Assembly (NCBI RefSeq): GCF_902499075.1
Contig: NZ_CABVPP010000015.1
Span: 1 to 64,000 of the forward strand
Direction: 5' to 3'
DNA: 64,000 nucleotides
Origin: Burkholderia pseudomultivorans
GTDB lineage: Bacteria > Pseudomonadota > Gammaproteobacteria > Burkholderiales > Burkholderiaceae
Part shown: piece after piece, positions 46,964 to 56,113 of the stretch
Position numbering within the stretch: the first letter of the stretch is position 1
How the letters are laid out: each line of letters starts with the position of its first letter
Made by a program: the position numbers and the translations under genes
Notes under the pieces: generated by a model
What the model was told of the DNA's origin: nothing
The model's input: the letters and a program-made list of their open reading frames with translations, nothing else
Databases searched by the model: none

Positions 46964-48340
46964 TCAGTGATGCACGTCGGCCGGCTGCCCGTCGAAGTCG
47001 TGGCCGGCGCGGCGGATGTCGCACTTCGCGTCCTTTTCGCCCTTCACGCCGTTGAACACGATGTTCAGGATCACGGCCGATGCCGACGCGAGCAGGATGC
47101 CGCTGTGCAGGATCGGCGCCAGAGCCGGCGGCAGCTTCGAGAAGAAGTGCGGCGACACGACCGGCACGAGGCCCATGCCGATGCTGACGGCGACGATGAA
47201 CAGGTTGTGGTGGTTCTTCACGAAGTCGACCTTCGACAGCACCTTGATGCCGTTCGCGGCGACCATCCCGAACATCACGATGCCTGCGCCGCCGAGCACG
47301 AACGGCGGCACCGACGCGACGACCTGCGCCATCTTCGGGAACAGGCCGAGCAGCACGAGGATCACGCCGCCGGTGGCGCACACGAAGCGGCTCTTCACGC
47401 CCGTCACGCCGATCAGGCCGACGTTCTGCGAGAACGACGTGTGCGGGAACGAGTTGAAGATGCCGCCGATCAGCGTGCCGAGGCCGTCGACGCGCAGGCC
47501 GCGCACCAGGCGGTCTTGGTCGACCGGACGATCGACCATGTCGCCGACCGCGAGGAACATCCCGGTCGATTCGATGAACGTGACGAACATCACCGTGACC
47601 ATCGTTGCGATCGACAGCGGATCGAAGTGCGGCAGGCCGAAGTGGAACGGCATCACGAACCCGACCCACGGCGCGAGCGACACGCCGTCGGTATTCACGC
47701 GGCCGAGCGCGAACGCGATCACGAAGCCCGCGACGATGCCGAGCAGCACCGAGATGTTCGCGAGGAAGCCGCGGCCGTACTTGTTGATCAGCAGGATCAG
47801 CGTCAGCACGAGCAGCGACAGGCCGAGATAGACCGGGCTGCCGTAGTCGGGATTGCCGACGCCGCCGGCCGCCCAGTTGATGCCGACTTCCATCAGCGAC
47901 AGCCCGATCACCGAGATCACGGTGCCGACCACGACCGGCGGGAAGAACCGCAGCAGCTTGCCGATCATCGGCGCGAGCACGATGCCGATGATCCCGGCCG
48001 CGATCGTCGAGCCGAAGATGTCGAGAATGCCGAGGCCGGGATTGGTGCCGATCGCGATCATCGGACCGACGGCCGCGAACGTGCAGCCCATGATGACGGG
48101 TAGGCGGATCCCGAAGATCCACAGGCCGAGCGTCTGGATCAGCGTGGCGATGCCGCACGAAAACAGATCGGCGCTGATCAGGAACGCGATCTGGTCTTTC
48201 GGCAGCTTGAGCGCGCCGCCAACGATGAGCGGCACGGCGACAGCGCCGGCGTACATGACGAGGACGTGTTGCAGGCCGAGCGTTACGAGCTTGCCGGTCG
48301 GCAACACCTCATCGCACGGATGGACCGTGTTCGATTGCAT
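46964..48340 (-). CDS. Nucleobase:cation symporter-2 family permease (xanthine/uric acid type)
   Basis: This 458-aa permease has about 14 membrane segments and NCS2 (NAT) motifs: LGLQHVLVMYAGAVAVPLIVG near the start, a QNVGLIGVTGV segment (Q-x-x-G-x-T-like signature zone of the family), and PHTSFSQN. The N-terminal pattern and the GKLVTLGLQHVLVMY start fit purine (xanthine, urate) permeases such as PbuX/UacT more than uracil ones. ATG 48340 is used; an open frame continues to 48412 without a Shine-Dalgarno. It is divergent from xylB over 425 bp. Confidence 0.92.
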   Translation of the reverse strand: MQSNTVHPCDEVLPTGKLVTLGLQHVLVMYAGAVAVPLIVGGALKLPKDQIAFLISADLFSCGIATLIQTLGLWIFGIRLPVIMGCTFAAVGPMIAIGTNPGLGILDIFGSTIAAGIIGIVLAPMIGKLLRFFPPVVVGTVISVIGLSLMEVGINWAAGGVGNPDYGSPVYLGLSLLVLTLILLINKYGRGFLANISVLLGIVAGFVIAFALGRVNTDGVSLAPWVGFVMPFHFGLPHFDPLSIATMVTVMFVTFIESTGMFLAVGDMVDRPVDQDRLVRGLRVDGLGTLIGGIFNSFPHTSFSQNVGLIGVTGVKSRFVCATGGVILVLLGLFPKMAQVVASVPPFVLGGAGIVMFGMVAANGIKVLSKVDFVKNHHNLFIVAVSIGMGLVPVVSPHFFSKLPPALAPILHSGILLASASAVILNIVFNGVKGEKDAKCDIRRAGHDFDGQPADVHH

Positions 48341-48765
48341 CTGTCTCACTCCATGATCTTGTTTTCGGGGTGATACGAAGTTATGCGGAATGAACCGGCG
48401 CAACAAGAGCACTGGGTTCTATTCCGTTCTTTGCAGGTTCGATATGCCATTTCGGCATGGAGCAGGGTGTCGGTCACGGGAAACTGCCGCTGGAGTGAGG
48501 TTTCCCGGTTTTATAGCCCTTCAAAATTGTGCAGGCCCCCCTGTCAAATATAGGTGGCTTTATGGTGTGTATGGCCGTTGCGGCATAGTGGGGAAACGAG
48601 GCCGCTGAAAAGTGCGTCGGGTTAACCCGCGAACAGCCGTTTTCGGGCGCACGGTGCAGCCTGGCGCAACCGGACCTCGCCGCACCGTGCGTCGCCGTGG
48701 AAATCGGGGCGCGCAGCACGATCCCGCTATCATCGAAATCCGTTCATTCGACTCGTCATCCCGTC
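48341..48765. other. Divergent regulatory gap between the permease and xylulokinase genes
   Basis: The 425 bp contain no gene I can support. It is locally less GC-rich around 48530-48600 than its surroundings. TATCAT at 48728-48733 is a possible -10 for the kinase gene. Nothing resembling a riboswitch or repeat was recognised. Confidence 0.4.
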
Positions 48766-50214
48766 ATGCGTCTGCTAGGCATCGATCTCGGCACCGGTTC
48801 CGTCAAACTCGTCACGCTCGATGCGGACGGCGTCGAGCGCGCGGTCGCGAGCGAACCGTATGCGCTGTCGTCGCAGCAGCCCGGCTGGGCCGAGATCGCG
48901 CCCGACGCGTGGTGGCAGGCGCTGGTGCGCGCAGCCGCGCGGCTGCCGGCCGACGAGCGCGCACAAGTCGCCGCGATCGGTTTCTCGGGCCAGATGCACG
49001 GCGTCGTGCTGATCGATGCGGCCGGCCGGCCCGTGCGGCCCGCGCTGCTATGGCCCGACACGCGCGCGGTGCGCGAAGCGCAGGCGGCCGACTGGTCCGG
49101 CGCCGGTTCGTCCGACGCGCCGAATCCGGTCGCGCCCGGCATGGCCGGCCCGCTGTTGCGCTGGCTGGCCGCGCACGAGCCCGATGCGCTGCGCGCCGCG
49201 CGCTGGGCCGTGCAGCCGAAGGACTGGCTGCGCGTCGCGCTCGGCGGCGACGTCGCGGCCGATCCGAGCGACGCGTGCGCGACCGCGCTCGCCACGCCGG
49301 ACGGCGAGTGGGATGCGTCGCTGATCGGCGCGCTCGGGCTGCCGGCCGACCGGTTTGCTCCGCTGCGCGCATCGACCGCGCGCTGCGGCGCGCTGGCTGC
49401 GCAGGCGGCCGCGGCGCTCGGTTTGCCGGCCGGCGCGCCGCTTGCGACAGGCGCGGCCGACACCGCGTGCGCGGCGCTCGGCAGCGGGCTCGTGGCGGCC
49501 GGCGATGCGCTGCTGACGACGGGCAGCGGCGGCCAGATCGTCGTGCTCGCCGATACGCTGCCGCCGGCGCGGCGCGGGCTGCATCGCTATCGTGCGGCGG
49601 CCGGCGGCGGCTACTACACGATGGCCGCGATGCAGAACGTCGGGCTGGCGCTCGAAGCGGTGCGCGGCTGGCTTGGTTATGCGGACTGGGCGGCCGCGTA
49701 TGAAGACGCGTTCGCGCGGCCGGCGTCCGAACGGCTGTGTTTCCTGCCGTACCTGACCGGCGAGCGTTCGCCATGGATGAATCCCGATGCGCGCGGCGGC
49801 TGGCTCGGTCTTTCGCTCGGCGATACGCGCGGCGCGATGATGCGGGCGGCGTTCGAGGGCGTGGCCTTTGCGCTGCGCGCGGGGCTCGATGCGATTCGCG
49901 ATGCGGGCGGCGGCGGCGTCACGTCGCTGCGTGTGGCGGGCGGCGGCTCGGTCGATCCGCGCTGGCGGCAACTGCTCGCCGACGCGCTCGGCGCCTCGCT
50001 CGACGCGGTCGATTGTCCGAACGCCGCGACGCGCGGCGCCGCGCTGCTCGCGGGCGTCGCGATCGGGCACTGGCGCGAGTCCGCGTTGCGCGCGCTAGCG
50101 CCGGCGGCGTCGCCGGTTGCGGCGCCGCGTGACGATCGTGCGCTCGCGACGCGGCGCGCGCGCTTCGTCGATCTGTATGCGCGAACGGATGCGTGGTTCA
50201 CGACGGGCGATTAA
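48766..50214 (+). CDS. xylB: FGGY-family carbohydrate kinase (xylulokinase-like)
   Basis: This 482-aa kinase has the actin-like ATPase fold of FGGY kinases. MRLLGIDLGTGSVKLVTLDADG is the phosphate-1 motif, GFSGQMHGVVLID binds the sugar, ALLWPDTRA follows, and the adenosine motif is RVAGGGSVDPRWRQLLADAL with a preceding TGERSPWMNPDARGG segment. These match xylulokinase (XylB) best. The enzyme would phosphorylate D-xylulose or a related ketose. No xylose isomerase or transporter is next to it. The polyol operon 6 kb downstream contains its own unrelated (PfkB) kinase. ATG 48766. Confidence 0.9.
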   Translation: MRLLGIDLGTGSVKLVTLDADGVERAVASEPYALSSQQPGWAEIAPDAWWQALVRAAARLPADERAQVAAIGFSGQMHGVVLIDAAGRPVRPALLWPDTRAVREAQAADWSGAGSSDAPNPVAPGMAGPLLRWLAAHEPDALRAARWAVQPKDWLRVALGGDVAADPSDACATALATPDGEWDASLIGALGLPADRFAPLRASTARCGALAAQAAAALGLPAGAPLATGAADTACAALGSGLVAAGDALLTTGSGGQIVVLADTLPPARRGLHRYRAAAGGGYYTMAAMQNVGLALEAVRGWLGYADWAAAYEDAFARPASERLCFLPYLTGERSPWMNPDARGGWLGLSLGDTRGAMMRAAFEGVAFALRAGLDAIRDAGGGGVTSLRVAGGGSVDPRWRQLLADALGASLDAVDCPNAATRGAALLAGVAIGHWRESALRALAPAASPVAAPRDDRALATRRARFVDLYARTDAWFTTGD

Positions 50215-50396
50215 ACTCGGGCACTTGTCGTTTTGCGTCATCGATGACGCATCGTGGCAAGCCGGCGACTGTTTCCCGCACGCGGCGCGCGCGGCGATCG
50301 GCGATCATGGCGAGCACGATGGCGGTGCTGTGTGCGATGCACGTGATGCGCGGTGCGGGCGTCGGCGTTGCTCGGGATGTGAACGAGCATTGAGGT

Positions 50397-50572
50397 GCCG
50401 ACGTCGACCGGCAGTTTGGCATGAGACCAGTGCGAACACTGAAACGCCAACTCGAATCGACAGCTTTGCATGGGACTCGAGTAAGCGCTGAAGCGCCAAC
50501 TCGAATCGACAGCTTTGCATGGGATCAGCGTAAGCGCTAAAGCGCTAACGCTGATCGACAAACTCAACGAGG
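50397..50572 (+). repeat. Tandem 49-bp repeat array in the adhC leader
   Basis: Three consecutive 49-bp units (50397-50445, 50446-50494, 50495-50543) and a degenerate partial fourth (50544-50572) end at the adhC Shine-Dalgarno. Units 2 and 3 match at 44 of 49 positions, including their first 30 bases; unit 1 is more diverged. The end of each unit pairs with the start of the next. The last stem has arms GATCAGCGTAAGCGCT (50523-50538) and AGCGCTAACGCTGATC (50541-50556), 15 of 16 paired with a 2-nt loop. A unit length of 49 is not a multiple of three, so it is not coding. The rest of the 367-bp gap (from 50215) shows nothing else. Confidence 0.9.
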
Positions 50573-50581
50573 AGTCACACG

Positions 50582-51688
<1,107 letters not shown>

Positions 51689-51704
51689 TCGAGAGGGCGC
51701 GATC

Positions 51705-52553
51705 ATGCTCGAACTCGTTTCAGCGCATGCGTGCCACGGCGGCGAGCAGCGCTTCTATCGCCACGCTTCGACAGCGATCGGCCTGCCGATGAAGTTCGCC
51801 GTGTATCTGCCGCCGCAGGCCGCGCACGGCCGCGTGCCGGCGCTGTTCTATCTCGCGGGGCTCACGTGCACGGAGGAGACGTTCGCGATCAAGGGCGGCG
51901 CGCAGCAGTATGCGGCGCAGCACGGCGTGGCGCTCGTGATGCCCGATACGAGCCCGCGCGGCGCGGGCGCGGCGGGCGAGACTGACGCGTGGGATTTCGG
52001 CGTCGGCGCGGGCTTCTACGTCGACGCGACCGAGGCACCGTGGTCCGCGCATTACCGGATGGAGTCGTACGTGACCGGCGAGCTGCGCGAGATCGTGACG
52101 GCCGAACTGCCGATCGACGGCGCGCGGCTCGGGATCTTCGGGCACTCGATGGGCGGCCACGGCGCGTTGACGCTGGCGCTGCGCCATCCGGACCTGTACC
52201 GGTCGGTATCGGCGTTCGCGCCGATCGCGGCGCCGACGCGCTGCCCGTGGGGCGAGAAGGCGTTCTCGGGTTATCTGGGCGCCGATCGCGAAGCGTGGAA
52301 GGCGCACGACGCGAGCGAACTCGTCGCGCGTGCGGATGCGCCGAAGTTCGCGGACGGCATCCTCGTCGACCAGGGCCTCGCCGATCAATTCCTCGCGAAC
52401 CAGCTGAACCCGGACGTGTTCGAAGCCGCGTGCGCGAAGGCCGGCCAGCCGCTGACGCTGCGTCGTCATGCGGGCTACGACCACGGGTATTACTTCATCT
52501 CGACGTTCGTCGCCGATCACGTCGCGCATCATGCGCGCGTGCTGACGCGATGA
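51705..52553 (+). CDS. fghA: S-formylglutathione hydrolase
   Basis: This 282-aa esterase-D family enzyme hydrolyses S-formylglutathione to formate and glutathione, the second step of formaldehyde detoxification. The nucleophile motif GHSMGGHGAL is near residue 146, with the oxyanion-side PALFYLAGLTCTEETF (conserved Cys) and the acid/His pair in DQGLADQFL and GYDHGYYFIST. It forms a two-gene operon with adhC and ends before a bidirectional terminator. Confidence 0.97.
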   Translation: MLELVSAHACHGGEQRFYRHASTAIGLPMKFAVYLPPQAAHGRVPALFYLAGLTCTEETFAIKGGAQQYAAQHGVALVMPDTSPRGAGAAGETDAWDFGVGAGFYVDATEAPWSAHYRMESYVTGELREIVTAELPIDGARLGIFGHSMGGHGALTLALRHPDLYRSVSAFAPIAAPTRCPWGEKAFSGYLGADREAWKAHDASELVARADAPKFADGILVDQGLADQFLANQLNPDVFEAACAKAGQPLTLRRHAGYDHGYYFISTFVADHVAHHARVLTR

Positions 52554-52584
52554 GCCGAAGCGTGTAACGCGCGGCGGCATCGAT

Positions 52585-52628
52585 AAAAAACGCCGGCGAT
52601 GCCTTCGGGCACGCCGGCGTTGTTCGTT
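52585..52628. terminator. Bidirectional terminator between fghA and znuB
   Basis: Stem AACGCCGGCG/CGCCGGCGTT, with an inner TGCC-TTCG-GGCA hairpin, is preceded by six A and followed by T-rich sequence, serving both convergent operons. Confidence 0.88.
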
Positions 52629-52664
52629 TGCGTCGCGGGCCCGACGCAATGCGGGCCGCGCAGG

Positions 52665-53447
52665 TCAGCGTCGTCTCAACAGGCTTGCGCCGTACACGAG
52701 CCCCGACAGCGCGGTGATCCAGAAGCTGGTCGGCCAGTCGGTGTGATACGCGAGCACGATGCCGAGCCACGCTTCGAACAGCGCGAACAGCGCGGCGAGC
52801 AGCACGCCGGTCGATAGTCGCGTCGACACGTTCTGCGCGGCGGCAGCCGGGCCGACCAGCAGCGTGAACACGAGCAGCACGCCGACGATCTGCGTCGCCG
52901 CGGCGACCGCGAGCGCGCACACCGCGAGGAACAGCACCGACACCGTGCGCAGCGACACGCCCTTCGCCTCGGCCAGCTCGGGCTGCAGCGACGCGAACAG
53001 CAGCGGCCGCGCGATCAGCGCGAGCGCGACGAGGCTCACCACGCCGATGCCGGCGAGCACGGCGAGCGTGTCGTGGCTGACCGCGAGCACGTTGCCGAAC
53101 AGCAGCGCGGTCACCTGCGTCGCGAACGACGTATAGAAATGCAGGAACAGCAGCCCGAAGCCGAGCGCGCCCGACAGGATCACGCCGATCGCGACGTCGC
53201 GGCCCGCGAGCCGTTCGCCGAGCGCGCCCATCGCGATGCCGGTCGCGAGCGTGAAGCCGACCATGCCCCAGATCGGCGAGATGCCGAACAGCACCGCGCC
53301 CGTCGCGCCGGTGAAGCCGACGTGCGACAGCGCGTGGCCGGCGAAGGTCTGCCCGCGCAGCACGAGGAAGTAGCCGACGATGCCCGCGAGCACCGCGACG
53401 ATCCCCGACGCCGCGAAGGCGTTGATCATGAAATCGTATTCAAACAT
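52665..53447 (-). CDS. znuB: Zinc ABC transporter permease (ZnuB)
   Basis: This 260-aa ABC-3 family permease has about seven to eight membrane segments, beginning MFEYDFMINAFAASGIVAVLAG, with GQTFAGHALSHVGFTGATGAVL and EAKGVSLRTVSVLFLAVCALAVA, typical of ZnuB/ZurM. The start ATG 53447 overlaps the end of znuC by 8 bp. It is the last gene of znuA-znuC-znuB. Confidence 0.95.
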   Translation of the reverse strand: MFEYDFMINAFAASGIVAVLAGIVGYFLVLRGQTFAGHALSHVGFTGATGAVLFGISPIWGMVGFTLATGIAMGALGERLAGRDVAIGVILSGALGFGLLFLHFYTSFATQVTALLFGNVLAVSHDTLAVLAGIGVVSLVALALIARPLLFASLQPELAEAKGVSLRTVSVLFLAVCALAVAAATQIVGVLLVFTLLVGPAAAAQNVSTRLSTGVLLAALFALFEAWLGIVLAYHTDWPTSFWITALSGLVYGASLLRRR

Positions 53448-54327
53448 CGTGCGAATGCCCGGGATGCGCGTGTCCGTGATGAGGGTGATGATCGTGGCCG
53501 CCGCCGTGCGCATGGCCGTCGTCGTCCTCGTGTTCGTGGTCGTGCTTCTCGATCTCGACGTCGCCCGACATCACGAAGATCTTGCCGTTCACGCGCATCA
53601 CGTCGATCGGCGATCCGTAGAGGCGCGACAGCACGGGCTTCGTGATCACCTCGTCGACGGTGCCGAGCGCCGCGACGCCGTTGCCGAGATACAGCACGCG
53701 GTCGAGCGCGTTGAGCAGCGGGTTCAGTTCGTGCGCGGAGAACAGCACGGTGATGCCGAGCTCGCGCTGGACCTTGCGCACGAGTTCGACGACGCCGCGC
53801 TGGTGGTTCGGATCGAGGCTGATCAGCGGCTCGTCGAGCAGCAGCAGCTTCGGATTGCCGAGCAGGCATTGCGCGAGCAGCAGGCGCTGGCGTTCGCCGC
53901 CCGACAGCTCGGACAGCGGCCGGCGCGACAGCGCCCGGCCGCCGACCAGGTCGAGCACGCGGTCGACGTCGCGCCGCGTCGCGGCGCTCGTGTGCGGCAG
54001 CCCCCAGCGATGACCGTCGGCGGCCATCGCGACGAAGTCGTAGCCGCGCATCCGGCGGTTCGCGAGGCCGCTGCGGATCTGCGGCATGTAGCCGATCGAC
54101 GCGTTGCCGCGCGCGACCGGCAGGCCGCCGACCGACAGCGTGCCGCCGGTGACGGGCACGAGCCCGAGCACCGCGCGCATCAGCGTCGTCTTGCCCGCGC
54201 CGTTCGGGCCCAGCACGCCGACGAATTCGCCCGGTTCGATCGAAAAGCTGACATCGCGCAGGATCGTGCGTCCGCCCAGTTCGAGCGTGACGCGATCGAC
54301 GGCGAGTGCGTGGGGATTCGGTGTCAT
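53440..54327 (-). CDS. znuC: Zinc ABC transporter ATPase (ZnuC) with His-rich C-terminus
   Basis: This 295-aa ATPase has Walker A GPNGAGKTTLMRAVLG, Q-loop region YMPQIRSGL, signature LSGGERQRLLLAQCLL and Walker B KLLLLDEPLISLD followed by the H-loop SAHELNP. The last about 35 residues hold around 13 His with Asp/Glu (for example HGGGHDHHPHHGHAHPGHSH), which should bind zinc in the cytoplasm. It is longer than the usual 250 aa because of that tail. The start overlaps the znuA stop by 4 bp. Confidence 0.95.
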   Translation of the reverse strand: MTPNPHALAVDRVTLELGGRTILRDVSFSIEPGEFVGVLGPNGAGKTTLMRAVLGLVPVTGGTLSVGGLPVARGNASIGYMPQIRSGLANRRMRGYDFVAMAADGHRWGLPHTSAATRRDVDRVLDLVGGRALSRRPLSELSGGERQRLLLAQCLLGNPKLLLLDEPLISLDPNHQRGVVELVRKVQRELGITVLFSAHELNPLLNALDRVLYLGNGVAALGTVDEVITKPVLSRLYGSPIDVMRVNGKIFVMSGDVEIEKHDHEHEDDDGHAHGGGHDHHPHHGHAHPGHSHDV

Positions 54328-55265
54328 TTCTTGCCGGTGGAAAGCGCATTGCCGAGCGCGTCGAGCTGCGCGGCCATCCATTGCTGGAAGGTCTTGCCGG
54401 CCGGCTGCGTCTCGGTGACGCTGACCGTCGGCACGCCGCTGTCGTGCGCGATCTTCAGCATCCGCGTGGTCATCGCTTCCTCGGCCTGGCTGTTGTAGAT
54501 CAGCACGCGCACCTGCTTGTCGCGCAGATCCTTCTCGAATGCGGCGACGTCCTGCGCGCTCGCCTCGGTGTCGTTCATCGTCGCGAGCTGGAAGCGCTGG
54601 TTGCGCATCTCGAGGCCGATCGCGTCGGCCATGTAGCCGAACACGGGCTCGGTGGCCGTCACGGGCGCGCCCTTGTACTGCGCGCGCAGCGCGGCGACCT
54701 TGTCGTCGACGGGCTTCAGCGACGCGACGAACTTCTGCAGGTTCGCATCGTATTCGGCCTTGTTGGCCGGATCGGCGCGGCCGAGCTCGGTCGCGATCGC
54801 GCGCGCGGCGGCCGGCATCGTCGCCGGGTCGTACCACAGGTGCGGGTTGTCGCCGGCCTTCTTGCCGACCAGGTCGGCGACGACGATCGTCGCGCGCTTC
54901 GCCTGTTTCGATGCGCCGAGCAGCTTGCCCATCCACGGATCGTAGGCGGCGCCGTTGTAGATCACGAGCTGCGCGTGCTGCAGCGCGCGCGCGGTCTTCG
55001 GGCTCGCCTCGAACAGATGCGGATCCTGGTCGGGATTGCTGAGGATGCTGGTGACCGCGACGTGGCGGCCGCCGATCTGCGCGACGACGTCGCCGTAGAA
55101 ATTCTCCGCGGCGACGACATTGACGGGCGCGGCCTGCGCGAGCGCGGGCGCCGCGAGCGACAGCGCGGCGACGCCGGCGGCGAGCCAGCGCACGGCGCGC
55201 GACGCGGTGGAACGACGAACGGGCGACAGGGCGCGCAGCGGTGCGCGCTTCAGGGCAATGGACAT
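54324..55265 (-). CDS. znuA: Zinc ABC transporter substrate-binding protein (ZnuA)
   Basis: This 313-aa cluster A-I metal-binding protein has a long basic signal region ending AAPALAQAAP. Metal-site segments are NPDQDPHLFEASP (His), NPHLWYDP (His) and a late YNSQAEE. The charged His-rich loop seen in many ZnuA proteins is absent, so His buffering seems to have moved to the ZnuC tail. ZnuA/Mn-type assignment rests partly on the adjacent Zur. It heads the minus-strand operon, 46 bp after zur. Confidence 0.92.
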   Translation of the reverse strand: MSIALKRAPLRALSPVRRSTASRAVRWLAAGVAALSLAAPALAQAAPVNVVAAENFYGDVVAQIGGRHVAVTSILSNPDQDPHLFEASPKTARALQHAQLVIYNGAAYDPWMGKLLGASKQAKRATIVVADLVGKKAGDNPHLWYDPATMPAAARAIATELGRADPANKAEYDANLQKFVASLKPVDDKVAALRAQYKGAPVTATEPVFGYMADAIGLEMRNQRFQLATMNDTEASAQDVAAFEKDLRDKQVRVLIYNSQAEEAMTTRMLKIAHDSGVPTVSVTETQPAGKTFQQWMAAQLDALGNALSTGKK

Positions 55266-55311
55266 GGAACTCCTCGTTGGAAGGGGCGGCGCACGCGCCG
55301 CGCGATCGACG

Positions 55312-55773
55312 TCAGCGCTGCGCGGGCTTGCGCTTGCAGTGGCCGCACAGGCCGCTCAGCTCGACGACCTGGTGGTGAACTTCGAAACCGTGCGCGGGCT
55401 CGCTCGACGACAGCTGCTTCGCGAGGTCGCCGCCGGGAATCTCGACGGTGTCGCCGCACGCGTCGCAGATCAGGAACTGGCCTTCGTGCGGCACGCCGAT
55501 TTCGCAGCACGCGAAGAACGCGTTCTTCGACTCGATCCGGTGGATGAAGCCGTGCTCGACGAGGAAGTCGAGCGCGCGATAGACGGTCGTGGGCGGTACG
55601 CGGCCGCGCTTCGGCTCGAGTTCGGCGAGCAGGTCGTAGGCGCCGATCGGGCGCTGCGCGGCGAGCACGTGCTCGTAGACCTGGCGGCGCAGCGGCGTCC
55701 ACGCGAGCCCGTGCTCGGCGGCAAATGCGTCGGCCCGGGACAGCCGGGCGGCGAGGGAGGAGGAGGTAGCCAT
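55312..55773 (-). CDS. zur: Fur-family zinc uptake regulator (Zur)
   Basis: This 153-aa regulator has an N-terminal winged helix (LTP-like WTPLRRQVYEHVL; VPPTTVYRALDFLVEHGF) and a C-terminal dimerisation domain with ligands HEGQFLICDACGDTVEI, HHQVVEL and CGHCKRK. Two C-x2-C pairs form the structural zinc site. Location just upstream of znuA on the same strand, and a symmetric site 30 bp before its start, mark it as Zur rather than Fur or PerR. It probably represses itself and the znu genes when zinc is plentiful. Confidence 0.93.
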   Translation of the reverse strand: MATSSSLAARLSRADAFAAEHGLAWTPLRRQVYEHVLAAQRPIGAYDLLAELEPKRGRVPPTTVYRALDFLVEHGFIHRIESKNAFFACCEIGVPHEGQFLICDACGDTVEIPGGDLAKQLSSSEPAHGFEVHHQVVELSGLCGHCKRKPAQR

Positions 55774-55802
55774 GGCGTCAAGCAGGCGATGAAACGGAGT
55801 AC

Positions 55803-55824
55803 GGCGATGATATAACGTATCGCC
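55803..55824. promoter_or_regulatory. Candidate Zur operator ahead of zur-znuACB
   Basis: An inverted repeat with arms GGCGAT (55803-55808) and ATCGCC (55819-55824) around an AT-rich core GATATAACGT lies 30 bp before the zur start. The AT core with a TATA centre resembles proteobacterial Zur boxes. Binding is inferred. Confidence 0.55.
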
Positions 55825-55998
55825 ATCCCGTGCAGCCCGATTTCCGCCCCGATTCTGCCTCGGCGCGCCATCCAGCCCTGTTTAAGCCCCGTCCGCCGCA
55901 CCGCATCGACGCGCAAAGCGCGTTGTCCGGCCTGCGTCGCCGGCCCGCGACCGGACGCCGCCGTGCGGCGGCGCATCATCGAAAGCTGTCGTCCCGCC

Positions 55999-56027
55999 TT
56001 GACAGCGCGAATCGCGTATCCGATCAT
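55999..56027 (+). promoter_or_regulatory. Candidate promoter of the polyol operon
   Basis: A perfect -35 TTGACA (55999-56004), a 17-bp spacer and GATCAT (56022-56027, four of six) lie 87 bp before the dehydrogenase start. Confidence 0.5.
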
Positions 56028-56113
56028 TCGATCACTAACAGAGCAATTGTTCGTGCCGCGAGCGTTCGCTCACTTCGCGGCCGTCGTACAGCAGAACGAA
56101 CCGGAGACAGCCA

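Noticed and set aside
50117-50491. Open frame running from the end of xylB into the repeat array
   Set aside because: The repeat unit of 49 bp shifts frame each time, the predicted protein is Cys/Arg-rich with no motif, and no Shine-Dalgarno is present.
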